From Flavobacterium sp. UBA7663 (GTDB taxonomy: Bacteria > Bacteroidota > Bacteroidia > Flavobacteriales > Flavobacteriaceae): DNA of 64,000 bases. The stretch covers positions 43,295 to 107,294 of the forward strand of contig NZ_DLHR01000024.1 of NCBI RefSeq assembly GCF_002483315.1, in the 5' to 3' direction. A program made the translations under genes and the position numbers. The notes under the pieces are model-generated. The model was not told the origin of the DNA and did no database searches. It saw only the letters and a program-made list of their open reading frames with translations. Each line of letters opens with the position of its first letter. Position 1 is the first letter of the stretch. Below, in pieces: positions 25,024 to 33,544 of this stretch.

Positions 25024-26931
25024 ATGAAAATTTTTCCATTTTTATTCGTCCTTTTCTTTTGTATTTCATCTGTTGCCCAAAAAAATGCAGATCCATCTCC
25101 TGAAGAAATTAAAACTGCAAAATCGATACGAGAAAAGTACGATAAATTTGATATCGCAATTCTTAACAGTACCGAAAAAGTGACTTTTAATATTAACAAA
25201 ACAAATGACCTTGTTGAAGTTAATTACAGCGTAAAAGAACATTTAATGAACATAAACCATAGAGCGGATATTCAGAAATATGAGTTTTATGACAGTCAAT
25301 CTAGCATTGAGAATTTCTCTTTAAAATACAAAACCGATAAACAAGCTAACTTTATTGTAAATGATGAGTTTTACAAAAGTGATGACTTATTCTACAATGA
25401 TGCACGAGTAAAATTCATGCAAGTTGATTTTCCCGTTCAAGGTTATACTTACAAATATCAAATGGAAAAGAAAATCAAAGACAGTAAATATTTTACAAGT
25501 ATTTACTTTAGTGATGAATTTCCAGTTATTGAAAAAAAAGTAATTATTGAAATTCCAAAATGGTTAGATTTAGAAATTAAAGAATTTAACTTCGACGGAT
25601 TTGCAATTAAAAAAGCAATTACTCAAAATGCTGAAAACACCATTTACACCTACACGATTGAGAATTTAAACGGAAACCCAAAAGAAAATTATAGTCCTGG
25701 ACCAAGTTTTTTATATCCACATATCTTATTTGTTGCAAAATCATTTTCGGTTAAAAACGAGAAGAAAACGCTTTTTAGTTCTACTGCCGATTTATATAAA
25801 TGGTACAAATCGCTTGTAGATTCCATGAAAGATAATCCTGCCATTTTTGCTGAAAAAGTAAAAGAATTAACTGCCAATGCAAAAACCGACGAAGAGAAGA
25901 TAAAAAACATCTATTATTGGGTTCAAGACAATATAAGATACATTGCTTTTGAAGACGGAATTGCAGGTTTTAAACCCGATGATTCTCAGAATGTTTTCCA
26001 AAAAAGATATGGCGATTGTAAAGGAATGGCCAACTTAACAAAACAAATGCTAAAGCTAGCAGGTTTTGATGCTAGATTGTGTTGGATTGGAACCAACCAT
26101 ATTGCTTATGATTATAGTACACCTTCCCTATCTGTAGACAACCACATGATTTGCGCTTTGATTAAAGATGGGAAGAAATACTTCTTAGACGGAACTGAAA
26201 AATACAATTCGTTTGGAGAATACGCTCAAAGAATTCAAGGAAAAGAAGTATTAATTGAAGATGGCGATAAATTTATTTTAGATAGAATTCCAGTACAAAA
26301 AGCAGCTTCAAACACAGAAAAAAGTGTAATTAACTACGTAATTGAAAACGAAAGTTTAAAAGGAAAAGTAAAAGCGGAATATCTTGGCGAAAGTAGAGCT
26401 TCTTTTTTATACAGCTATAACTCTATAAAAAACGATAAAAAAGAAGATGCTTTACGATGGTATTTGAATTCGAAAGATAAAAATTGTACCGTAACTAATA
26501 TTAAGACTTCCGATTTATTAAATAGAGATCAAAAACTAACTTTGGATTATGATGTTTCCATTGCCAATCATGTTTCTTCTTTTGATAATGAAATTTATGT
26601 GGATTTGAATTACAGTAAAGAATATAATTCATTTGATTTTAAAGAGCGCAAAACTGATTTCATGTTGAGCTATAAATCATTTGACGACATTACGATTAGT
26701 TTACAAATTCCTGATGGTTATAAAGTAACAAAAATGCCTGAAAATATTTCGATAATTACAGATGATTATACCATTTCAATGAAATATGAAGTAAAAGGAA
26801 ATACGTTAGAATATACCAAACAATTCCAATTTAAAAACGGAATCATCAAGTCATCAAAATTTAATGATTGGAAAAATCATTACGCAACAATTCAAAAAAA
26901 CTATTCAGAACAAGTTGTTTTAACCAAATAA
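25024..26931 (+). CDS. DUF3857 and transglutaminase-domain protein
   Basis: 635 residues with signal peptide (about 1-19). A DUF3857 beta domain (about 40-260) precedes a transglutaminase core with intact triad: C332 (KRYGDCKGMAN), H374 (SVDNHMICAL) and D389 (FLDGTEKY). A DUF3858-like C-terminal domain closes the chain. Periplasmic, soluble. The substrate of these Bacteroidota proteins is not established; peptide or isopeptide chemistry is possible. Nine bases upstream of a paralogue in which the core is degenerate. Confidence 0.85.
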   Translation: MKIFPFLFVLFFCISSVAQKNADPSPEEIKTAKSIREKYDKFDIAILNSTEKVTFNINKTNDLVEVNYSVKEHLMNINHRADIQKYEFYDSQSSIENFSLKYKTDKQANFIVNDEFYKSDDLFYNDARVKFMQVDFPVQGYTYKYQMEKKIKDSKYFTSIYFSDEFPVIEKKVIIEIPKWLDLEIKEFNFDGFAIKKAITQNAENTIYTYTIENLNGNPKENYSPGPSFLYPHILFVAKSFSVKNEKKTLFSSTADLYKWYKSLVDSMKDNPAIFAEKVKELTANAKTDEEKIKNIYYWVQDNIRYIAFEDGIAGFKPDDSQNVFQKRYGDCKGMANLTKQMLKLAGFDARLCWIGTNHIAYDYSTPSLSVDNHMICALIKDGKKYFLDGTEKYNSFGEYAQRIQGKEVLIEDGDKFILDRIPVQKAASNTEKSVINYVIENESLKGKVKAEYLGESRASFLYSYNSIKNDKKEDALRWYLNSKDKNCTVTNIKTSDLLNRDQKLTLDYDVSIANHVSSFDNEIYVDLNYSKEYNSFDFKERKTDFMLSYKSFDDITISLQIPDGYKVTKMPENISIITDDYTISMKYEVKGNTLEYTKQFQFKNGIIKSSKFNDWKNHYATIQKNYSEQVVLTK

Positions 26932-26940
26932 AAATCCAAA

Positions 26941-29085
26941 ATGAAATTCAAATTATTCTTACTAACCTTTCTTTGGGTTAGTCTTTCACAAGCGCAAACA
27001 AAAGACGAAATTAAAGATTTCTTTTGGGGCAAAAATGACGAATACAAAAGCCAAAATACTATTCCAGATAAGTATAAAAACGAATCTGCTGTAATCATTT
27101 ATAAATATGAAGATTATGATTTTCATAAATTTGGAAAAAGCGTAACCTTTAGAGCAGCCTTCAGAAAAAGAGTTAAATTAAACGACCAGGCTGCTGTTAC
27201 AAGTTTTTCAGAATTTAATTATTCTGAAAAATCAAATCCAAGATATGGAGCTGTTCTTAAAACAGTTATTGGTATAAAAGTTATTAAACCAAACGGAACA
27301 GAAAACATTATTAATACCGAAAAAGAAGCCGTTACCGTTGACAAGGAGAAAAAAATTGCCGTTCCAAATTTAGAAATTGGCGACATTATTGATTTCTATA
27401 ATTACAGTACAGAAACCTTCAGTTCAACTTATGAATTTGGATTTGATGCCGTAGAAAGAACACTTGGCGAAAGTTATCCCATTTTAAATTACAAATTAAC
27501 TTTTCAAACCGAAAATGATTTCTTTGTTAACTTCAACACTTACAATAATGGTCCTGAATTAAAACAAATTCCTTTAGATAAAAGTGGCGAACGTAAATAT
27601 GAAATTGTAGCAACTGATATTCCAAAAAACGATTTTCCAAGATGGTTTTTACCATTAGTAGAACTTCCTTGTTATAAATTTCAAGTTTATTTTGCGCGTT
27701 CGGGAAAGTTTGAGCAAAGAGCTGCTGCTTTTTTACCTGAAAAAGAAAGTATCATTAAAAGAACGGTTTCTAAAGAAGATATTTTTAATTATTATGATAC
27801 CAAATTTTATCCATCAGGTAATTTAAATGATGTAGAAAACTTTTTAAAAGGTAAAAACTTTAAATCTAATGAAGAAAAAGTAAACGCTGTATATTATTTT
27901 ATGCGTCATCAATTTTACACAAGATACATTGAAGCTTTTGTAATTAACGATGCAAATATTATGAATCCTTTTGGACTTTATGGTTATGATCCTGTTTTCT
28001 TTACAAAAGAAGAACAGTTCATTAATTATTTCATGCAATTTCTAAAAAAGCAAAAAATCGAATTTGATATCATAGTTGCAACGGGAAGAGAAAATGGTCC
28101 AATAAGTGATGTGTTAATTCAGGAAAACATTAGAATTCTTTTAAAAGTAAATACAGAAAGCCCTATTTATTTCGGAATTTTTGATCCTTTTTCTATCCCA
28201 AATCAATTTGACAGTACTTTAGAAAATACAAAAGCTTATGCTTTAAAAGTTTCAAAAAGTAAAAAAGTAAGTGATATTGAAGAAATAAAACTTCCAGGTT
28301 TAACCTATAAAGACAACGTCACAAAAGTGACAACTAATCTTTCAGTAAATACAGATTTTACAACTGCAAATGCCACAAAAATTTCTTCATTATATGGTCA
28401 TAATAAAGAGTTTGAGCACAATAGCAAAATTTTCTTCTATGATTATATTAGTGAAGATTATGAAAAATATGGAACCAGTCCAGTTTTAGATTTAGTTCGA
28501 AAACAAAAAGATAAAGACAAATACAAAAAAGAATACGCTGCTTTAATTGAAAAATTTAAACAAAATCAGGTTGAAAAATTCAAAAAGGAAATTGAAGAAG
28601 AATACGACATTAAAGTTGACAAACACGACTTAAAGGTTGATAAAACAGGAAGATTTGGTATTAATGAACCATTAGTGATTACAGAAAACTTCACTATTAC
28701 TTCAAATTTTATCAAAAAAGCAGGAAACAATTATATTTTAGATATTGGAAAATTCATCAGTTCACAAGTAGATATTGAAGAAAAAGAATACGAAAGAACC
28801 AATAATATTTATACCATTTTCCCACGTTCTTTTGAATACACTATTAATTTGGATATTCCAGAAGGATATACTGTTAGTGGTTTAGAAAAACTAAACGTAA
28901 AAGTGGAAAATGAAACAGGAAGTTTTGTAAGCAAAGCCGAAATAAAAGACAATAAATTAGTTATTGTTTCCACAAAAAATTACATCAATTCGTACGAACC
29001 TAATGCCAATTGGAAAAAAATGATTGCCTTCTTAGATGCGGCATACCAGTTTTCACAAGAGAAAGTATTACTTAAGAAGAATTAA
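26941..29085 (+). CDS. DUF3857 protein with degenerate transglutaminase core
   Basis: 714 residues, signal peptide about 1-19. The DUF3857 domain (about 30-270) resembles that of the preceding gene. The region matching the transglutaminase core (KVNAVYYFMRHQFYTRYIEA, then FFTKEEQFINYFMQFLKKQK) has no Cys where the neighbour has GDCKG, and the His and Asp positions are not evident either. A charged linker (KKEIEEEYDIKVDKHD) and a C-terminal beta domain follow. Probably a binding or regulatory partner of the active paralogue, with which it forms a two-gene operon. Confidence 0.78.
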   Translation: MKFKLFLLTFLWVSLSQAQTKDEIKDFFWGKNDEYKSQNTIPDKYKNESAVIIYKYEDYDFHKFGKSVTFRAAFRKRVKLNDQAAVTSFSEFNYSEKSNPRYGAVLKTVIGIKVIKPNGTENIINTEKEAVTVDKEKKIAVPNLEIGDIIDFYNYSTETFSSTYEFGFDAVERTLGESYPILNYKLTFQTENDFFVNFNTYNNGPELKQIPLDKSGERKYEIVATDIPKNDFPRWFLPLVELPCYKFQVYFARSGKFEQRAAAFLPEKESIIKRTVSKEDIFNYYDTKFYPSGNLNDVENFLKGKNFKSNEEKVNAVYYFMRHQFYTRYIEAFVINDANIMNPFGLYGYDPVFFTKEEQFINYFMQFLKKQKIEFDIIVATGRENGPISDVLIQENIRILLKVNTESPIYFGIFDPFSIPNQFDSTLENTKAYALKVSKSKKVSDIEEIKLPGLTYKDNVTKVTTNLSVNTDFTTANATKISSLYGHNKEFEHNSKIFFYDYISEDYEKYGTSPVLDLVRKQKDKDKYKKEYAALIEKFKQNQVEKFKKEIEEEYDIKVDKHDLKVDKTGRFGINEPLVITENFTITSNFIKKAGNNYILDIGKFISSQVDIEEKEYERTNNIYTIFPRSFEYTINLDIPEGYTVSGLEKLNVKVENETGSFVSKAEIKDNKLVIVSTKNYINSYEPNANWKKMIAFLDAAYQFSQEKVLLKKN

Positions 29086-29090
29086 AAATT

Positions 29091-29117
29091 AAAAACCGAG
29101 CTAAGCTCGGTTTTTTT
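29091..29117. terminator. Bidirectional terminator
   Basis: AAAACCGAGC / GCTCGGTTTT stem with TAA loop, A run on the left and T run on the right. Shared by the DUF3857 operon (+) and the DUF5777 gene (-). Confidence 0.85.
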
Positions 29118-29122
29118 ATGCT

Positions 29123-30001
29123 TTAAAAAACTCGTACCAAATTAAATCCAAAACCAAACTCGCCTTTTCCCCAATCACCTACTGTTTGTCCTAAATAACC
29201 TGTTTCATGCATTGCCGTTGCATTTGTAAAATGCATTTGAAAAACGTGTCCGCCAGTTTCTAAATCAAAACCTATCGATAGCGGATTTTTATAAATAGAT
29301 TCGTTAGCGCGGTTTAAATGAGCTACATAATCTATGTTAAACGACCAACGTTTAGTTAACTTATAACGACCTCCAATTCCTATTGCATATTGTGTATTAT
29401 CTTGAGGATTTGGAGAAATTACCATATTATTTTCATCTAAAACATCACGTAATGTATTTTCATGAAAAAGGGTTGGCGCCAATTCTAATGATAACTTTTC
29501 TGAAAATTTTCGAGAAATTAAAATTTGAGTGGCAAAACTCAGGCGATTTTCAAATTCTAATTTTGGATAATCTTCCTCTTTTAATTCTGTATTAACAGCA
29601 ACACTATTAAATCCTACAATAGTCACTGGAAAGTTATTTTCTCCTTGCGCAAACAATCGATATTTTATCGCTGCATCATAGGTTTCTTGAAAACCACTTC
29701 TTGCTACGTGAACGGTTAACCATTCATTTACTCCGTAAAGAAATTTTAATTGGGTATTGGCATTATCCAATCCAAAAAAATCGTCAAATCCATTATTTAC
29801 AAATCCAAAACGATGCGCTACCACAAAATAAAAGTCACCTTTTGCGGCTAATTTTGTAGATTCTAAATTCACAATTTTTAACGATTTAAAAGCCGATTCT
29901 ACCTTTTGATTTTGAGGAACAGAATCGATTTCACTTAATAAATCATCTTGGGCAAATCCCAAAAATGGGAACATCAAGGCAAAGAAGAATGTTTTTTTCA
30001 T
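29123..30001 (-). CDS. DUF5777-family outer-membrane beta-barrel protein
   Basis: 292 residues with signal peptide (about 1-17, ending LGFAQ). Alternating amphipathic strands with aromatic ends and a terminal VRVF point to an outer-membrane barrel. Motifs such as AKGDFYFVVAHRFG and WSFNIDYVAHLNR fit the DUF5777 family. It is the last gene of a minus-strand operon of four, opposite cytochrome c and YceI genes, a grouping seen in Bacteroidota. Role unknown; possibly transport or anchoring linked to the haem proteins nearby. Confidence 0.78.
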   Translation of the reverse strand: MKKTFFFALMFPFLGFAQDDLLSEIDSVPQNQKVESAFKSLKIVNLESTKLAAKGDFYFVVAHRFGFVNNGFDDFFGLDNANTQLKFLYGVNEWLTVHVARSGFQETYDAAIKYRLFAQGENNFPVTIVGFNSVAVNTELKEEDYPKLEFENRLSFATQILISRKFSEKLSLELAPTLFHENTLRDVLDENNMVISPNPQDNTQYAIGIGGRYKLTKRWSFNIDYVAHLNRANESIYKNPLSIGFDLETGGHVFQMHFTNATAMHETGYLGQTVGDWGKGEFGFGFNLVRVF

Positions 30002-30011
30002 AAAATTTGTT

Positions 30012-30779
30012 TTAATCTACTATTAGAATTTTAGAGGCTAATCCATTATCAGAATCAACTTTAACTATATACGTTCCTTTTTGCAAATTGGATGTTTCTA
30101 TTCTTGAAGAAGTTGTATTTAGTAATTCTTTTTTAACAAGTCGTCCTAAGTAATCATATATGAAAATGGTTGCGTTAGAAGTTAAATCAGATAAATCAAT
30201 CGTGACATAGTCTTTAGCAGGATTTGGATACATCTTAAACTCTGACAATACAAAATCGTTGTTTCCTAGAGTGAAATTAGCCGAAGTTACTCCTCTTCCC
30301 CCGTGATACGATAAAGCGTAACTGTTTGCCGTACTTCCGTAAGCCCAAATCAAACTTATTGGATTTGGATTGGATGAGAATGTATAATCATTTGTATCAC
30401 CGGTACTCAATGCTCTTGTAGCAATAATAGTTCGAACAGAACCACTTACCGTATTTGACGTTATGGTCCAATGCTGAGCGCCATCAGAAACAGGTGCTGA
30501 AAACCCAGTTAGATATCGATCAAATGAAGGCAACGCAACGGTATTTGCATGACAAACTACTACATCTGTTCCTGCGGTCATTGAACTAGCTCCAAAACCT
30601 AAAGCAAACCAGCGATTAGAAGGTCCAGTTAAAGTAAGAGTTACTAAAGTGTTCACATCAATCTTAGCCGTCATAGCAACACCAGCCGTATTGTTCAAAC
30701 TAATTGTTCCGGTTGAATAACCCTGTGCCGAACTGTAAAAAGTGGCTAAAAAATAAAATAAAAAAGTAATTTTTTTCAT
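30012..30779 (-). CDS. DOMON-like domain protein with T9SS sorting signal
   Basis: 255 residues. Signal peptide about 1-18. Residues about 20-165 form a DOMON-like beta-sandwich (SNRWFALGFGASSMTAGTDV, then GAQHWTITSNTVSGSVRTII, then LIWAYGS), a fold that binds haem or sugars. The type IX sorting domain is at about 180-255 (KMYPNPAKDYVTIDLSDL ... ASKILIVD). Predicted to be displayed on the cell surface. Ten bases upstream of the DUF5777 gene in the same operon. Haem binding is possible but no specific ligand pair is proven. Confidence 0.82.
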   Translation of the reverse strand: MKKITFLFYFLATFYSSAQGYSTGTISLNNTAGVAMTAKIDVNTLVTLTLTGPSNRWFALGFGASSMTAGTDVVVCHANTVALPSFDRYLTGFSAPVSDGAQHWTITSNTVSGSVRTIIATRALSTGDTNDYTFSSNPNPISLIWAYGSTANSYALSYHGGRGVTSANFTLGNNDFVLSEFKMYPNPAKDYVTIDLSDLTSNATIFIYDYLGRLVKKELLNTTSSRIETSNLQKGTYIVKVDSDNGLASKILIVD

Positions 30780-30782
30780 AAT

Positions 30783-31298
30783 CTATAGTTTTAATAAGTG
30801 TTGTATTTGTTCGTCTTTTAAGTTCATTGCATATGCTTTTGCTGTCATTCCCATATTATCTTTTATAGTAATTTGAGGCTGATATTGCATCAAAAGTGCT
30901 ATCATTTCATAATTTCTAAATTGAATCGCATAATGTAAAGCTGTATAGCCATTTCCGTCTTGTAAATCGGGATTAGCGTTGTGGTCTAGTAATAATTTTG
31001 CTAATTTTTGATTATTTTTAACTACCGTAGCCATTAATGCAGTTCCATTTGGACTCACATTATTTAAACTGGCTTTTTGTTGAATTAAAAAAGTAGCTAC
31101 ATCATCATTACTGTTGTAACAAGCTAAAATCAAAGGCGTAAATCCTTGAGCGGTTTTACTCTCTATTGCTTGAGGTTGTGCTGTTAATAAAGAAGTCATT
31201 TCGGCAACTGTTCCTCTTCTGGCAACATCAAAAATATTGGCTTGAGAAAAAACCGAAGAAAATCCCAAAAAAGCGATGATTAAAATAATTGATTTCAT
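30783..31298 (-). CDS. Secreted ankyrin-repeat protein
   Basis: 171 residues from the ATG at 31298; a longer in-frame version would overlap the upstream gene and lose the signal peptide (MKSIILIIAFLGFSSVFSQ). Four to five ankyrin repeats follow (GFTPLILACYNSNDDVATFL, GTALMATVVKNNQKLAKLLL, GYTALHYAIQFRNYEMIALL, GMTAKAYAMNLKDEQ). Periplasmic binding or scaffold protein. Three bases upstream of the DOMON gene and 10 bases downstream of the OB-fold gene. In other bacteria small periplasmic ankyrin proteins accompany haem enzymes such as catalase, which fits the haem-related neighbours only loosely. Confidence 0.82.
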   Translation of the reverse strand: MKSIILIIAFLGFSSVFSQANIFDVARRGTVAEMTSLLTAQPQAIESKTAQGFTPLILACYNSNDDVATFLIQQKASLNNVSPNGTALMATVVKNNQKLAKLLLDHNANPDLQDGNGYTALHYAIQFRNYEMIALLMQYQPQITIKDNMGMTAKAYAMNLKDEQIQHLLKL

Positions 31299-31308
31299 AC
31301 GTTTCAAT

Positions 31309-31713
31309 TTATTCTTCAATTGTACATTGATCCATTCGTAACTCATTGAACAATTCGTCAAAGCCAATAAATCGTCCTTTTAATTTTACCAATTCTCCCA
31401 TCTTGGCTTTATTCATTTGTTCCTTAGAAGCAGTAGCAATTAACTTATTATCTAACGTAATTGTGTTTTGCTTTAAATCCAATGCTGTTACATTTCCGTA
31501 TATGGAAATAGTTTGGTCAGCATAAGTTACAGTTGAAGAATCTGGATTATTTATGAAACGTTGCGATAATTCACTCACACTAGTTTCAAAAGCGGCTTGT
31601 TCAGCATCTATATCGCGATGCGATTGATACATATAAAAATTCAAAACAACAATGGCAGAAATCATTACCAAAACAATACCAAGTCCTAACCTAAATTTTA
31701 ATTTTCTATTCAT
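31309..31713 (-). CDS. Membrane-anchored OB-fold protein (tRNA_anti-like)
   Basis: 134 residues: N-terminal membrane helix (about 8-28) and an extracytoplasmic OB-fold-like domain (about 62-130; SIYGNVTALDLKQNTITLDN, then GELVKLKGRFIGFDELFNEL), as in the tRNA_anti-like family, whose members in this setting are not tRNA enzymes. First gene of the four-gene minus-strand operon, starting only 17 bases from the divergent cytochrome gene. Confidence 0.75.
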   Translation of the reverse strand: MNRKLKFRLGLGIVLVMISAIVVLNFYMYQSHRDIDAEQAAFETSVSELSQRFINNPDSSTVTYADQTISIYGNVTALDLKQNTITLDNKLIATASKEQMNKAKMGELVKLKGRFIGFDELFNELRMDQCTIEE

Positions 31714-31730
31714 AACTAATACTTTTTAAA

Positions 31731-32096
31731 ATGAAAAAAATGACACAAAAACTCCCAATTCTAGCTCTTATTTTAGTAACGTTTATGAGTTGTAGCGAAG
31801 ACAGTGTTTCCGACTTAACAGAAACTGAGATTCCAACTTCAATAAGTTATCAAAATGATGTGAGACCCATAATTCAAAACAATTGCTTGAATTGCCATGG
31901 AAACCCAACCAATTTTGGCGCACCCAATTCTTTAACTACATACGAAAATGTGAAGGCTTCGGTTTTAAATAATTTAATTGACCGAATTTCAAGACCAGAA
32001 GGAACATCTGGAGCCATGCCACTTGGTGGTCCTAGATTATCTCAAAATGACATAAATATTATTATAGCATGGCAAAATGCCGATTTTCCTCAATAA
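31731..32096 (+). CDS. Monohaem c-type cytochrome lipoprotein
   Basis: 121 residues. Lipobox ending in C21 (TFMSCSED). A single haem-c site CLNCH (about residues 52-56) and a distal Met in GAMPLGG give a class I cytochrome c fold, ending in INIIIAWQN. Exported to the periplasm or outer membrane, probably an electron carrier. A second ATG three codons in (31740) is a possible start. Followed 15 bases later by a YceI gene, and divergent from the OB-fold/ankyrin/DOMON operon. Confidence 0.85.
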   Translation: MKKMTQKLPILALILVTFMSCSEDSVSDLTETEIPTSISYQNDVRPIIQNNCLNCHGNPTNFGAPNSLTTYENVKASVLNNLIDRISRPEGTSGAMPLGGPRLSQNDINIIIAWQNADFPQ

Positions 32097-32111
32097 CTAA
32101 ATTTTAAGATT

Positions 32112-32651
32112 ATGAAAACTAAAATAATTATGGCTTTACTTTTAATTAGTAGCCTCAGCTTTGCACAAGACAAATTAATTACGAAAACTGGAACCATAAC
32201 TTTTGAAGCTTCGGTACCGTCGTTTGAAGAAGTAAAAGCCAAAAATTCAGGCGTTTCTTGTGTATTAAATACGAAAACTGGAGAAATAGCTTCTTTAGCT
32301 TTGCTGAAGGGATTCCGATTTAAAGTCGCTTTAATGGAAGAACATTTTAATGAAAATTATGTGGAAAGCGACAAATTTCCCAAAGCAACTTTTAAAGGGA
32401 AAATAGAGAATTTCGACTTATCTAAAATAACTACAACTGCAAACAACTATACCATTAAAGGTAAATTAGAACTACATGGAAAATCAAAGGATATTGCGAT
32501 TACTGCAAAAATTAAAAAAGGAAAAGATGGCATAGAAATTGTATCAGACTTTACTGTCAATACAGACGATTTCGACATTGAAATTCCAAGTGTGGTAAAC
32601 AAAAAAGTGACCAAAAAAGTAAATGTTCGCTTTGAATTTGTATTGAAATAG
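32112..32651 (+). CDS. YceI-family periplasmic protein
   Basis: 179 residues with signal peptide (about 1-18). The lipocalin-like YceI fold is recognised from GTITFEASVPSFEEVKAKN, MEEHFNENYVESDKFPKATF and KGKLELHGKSKDI. YceI proteins bind isoprenoid lipids such as polyprenyl chains or quinones. In one operon with a cytochrome c lipoprotein, which would suit a quinone- or haem-linked redox role; that link is inferred. Confidence 0.87.
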   Translation: MKTKIIMALLLISSLSFAQDKLITKTGTITFEASVPSFEEVKAKNSGVSCVLNTKTGEIASLALLKGFRFKVALMEEHFNENYVESDKFPKATFKGKIENFDLSKITTTANNYTIKGKLELHGKSKDIAITAKIKKGKDGIEIVSDFTVNTDDFDIEIPSVVNKKVTKKVNVRFEFVLK

Positions 32652-32694
32652 TATTTTATTATATTTACCAATATTATTCAAACAAACTATTCAA

Positions 32695-33366
32695 ATGAAA
32701 AAACTCACACAAATTGCATTAACTGCCTTATTATTTGTAGGAATTACAGCTACTGCTCAAACACAATTAAAAAAAGGTTCTGTAACTTACAGTATGACAA
32801 TGCCTAATGTTAGCGAAGAAATGGCAGCTATGGGTGAAAGTACTATAACAGTTCACTTTGATGAAAAAACGCAAGCTACCGATATGAGCATGATGGGTGG
32901 TATGATGTTAATGAAAACCATCGTTCCTAATGAGAATAAAAAAGACACGAAAATGACGGTTGAAGTAATGGGTATGAAATATGAAATTACTGATGCTGGA
33001 GAAGAAGCTTCAAAAAATGCAAATGGTCTTACCAATTTAGACAACGCAAAAGATATTGTTTACGATAAAAAAGATACAAAAGAAATTGCAGGTTTTAAAT
33101 GTTATAAAGCTACTGTAAACATGAACGATGGCACAAAAAGCACATTATATATAACAGAAGCAATTGCACCACAAATGGGTGCGGCAGAATCTAAATTAAA
33201 ACTTGCTGGTTACCCTTTAGAAATTACAACTCAAACGGCTCAAGGCGACATGGTAATGAAAGCTACTAAGTTTTCAAAAGAAGTTTCTGCCGAAGCTTTT
33301 AAAGTTGGTGAAGGTTACACAAAAACAACTATGGAAGAATTCCAAAAACAAATGGGTGGTATGTAA
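32695..33366 (+). CDS. DUF4412-like secreted protein, methionine-rich
   Basis: 223 residues with signal peptide (about 1-21, ending TATAQ). A methionine-rich patch (SMMGGMMLMKT and MGMKYEI) lies at about 63-103, and the chain ends in KQMGGM. Overall a beta-rich domain like DUF4412 (KEIAGFKCYKATV, then YITEAI). Periplasmic. Met-rich segments can bind Cu(I), but this is only a possibility here. Own terminator follows. Confidence 0.75.
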   Translation: MKKLTQIALTALLFVGITATAQTQLKKGSVTYSMTMPNVSEEMAAMGESTITVHFDEKTQATDMSMMGGMMLMKTIVPNENKKDTKMTVEVMGMKYEITDAGEEASKNANGLTNLDNAKDIVYDKKDTKEIAGFKCYKATVNMNDGTKSTLYITEAIAPQMGAAESKLKLAGYPLEITTQTAQGDMVMKATKFSKEVSAEAFKVGEGYTKTTMEEFQKQMGGM

Positions 33367-33390
33367 TACTAACTTCATTTATGATATAAG

Positions 33391-33418
33391 AAGCACTGAG
33401 AAATCGGTGCTTTTTTTG
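33391..33418 (+). terminator. Intrinsic terminator
   Basis: AAGCACTGA / TCGGTGCTT stem with GAAA tetraloop and seven T, 25 bases after the DUF4412 gene. Confidence 0.85.
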
Positions 33419-33521
33419 TTTGTTGTAATTTGATGATGCACAAAACCTATTGATGATTTGTAAGATTTTTTTATTATTTTTGAACAAAGATGAAACTGAC
33501 GTTTGTCAGACATATATACAA

Positions 33522-33543
33522 GTTGTGCGAAATCATAAAAAAC
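33522..33543 (+). repeat. Cassette left boundary (right half of an attC-like repeat)
   Basis: GTTGTGCGAAATCATAAAAA just before the ATG at 33545. The GTTGTGC is repeated inverted as GCACAAC (34317-34323) 4 bases after the stop of the same gene. Similar GTT..TG..AATT-AAA text stands at 34449, 44949 and 45857, in the latter two directly before a single hypothetical gene. Confidence 0.55.
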
Positions 33544-33544
33544 T

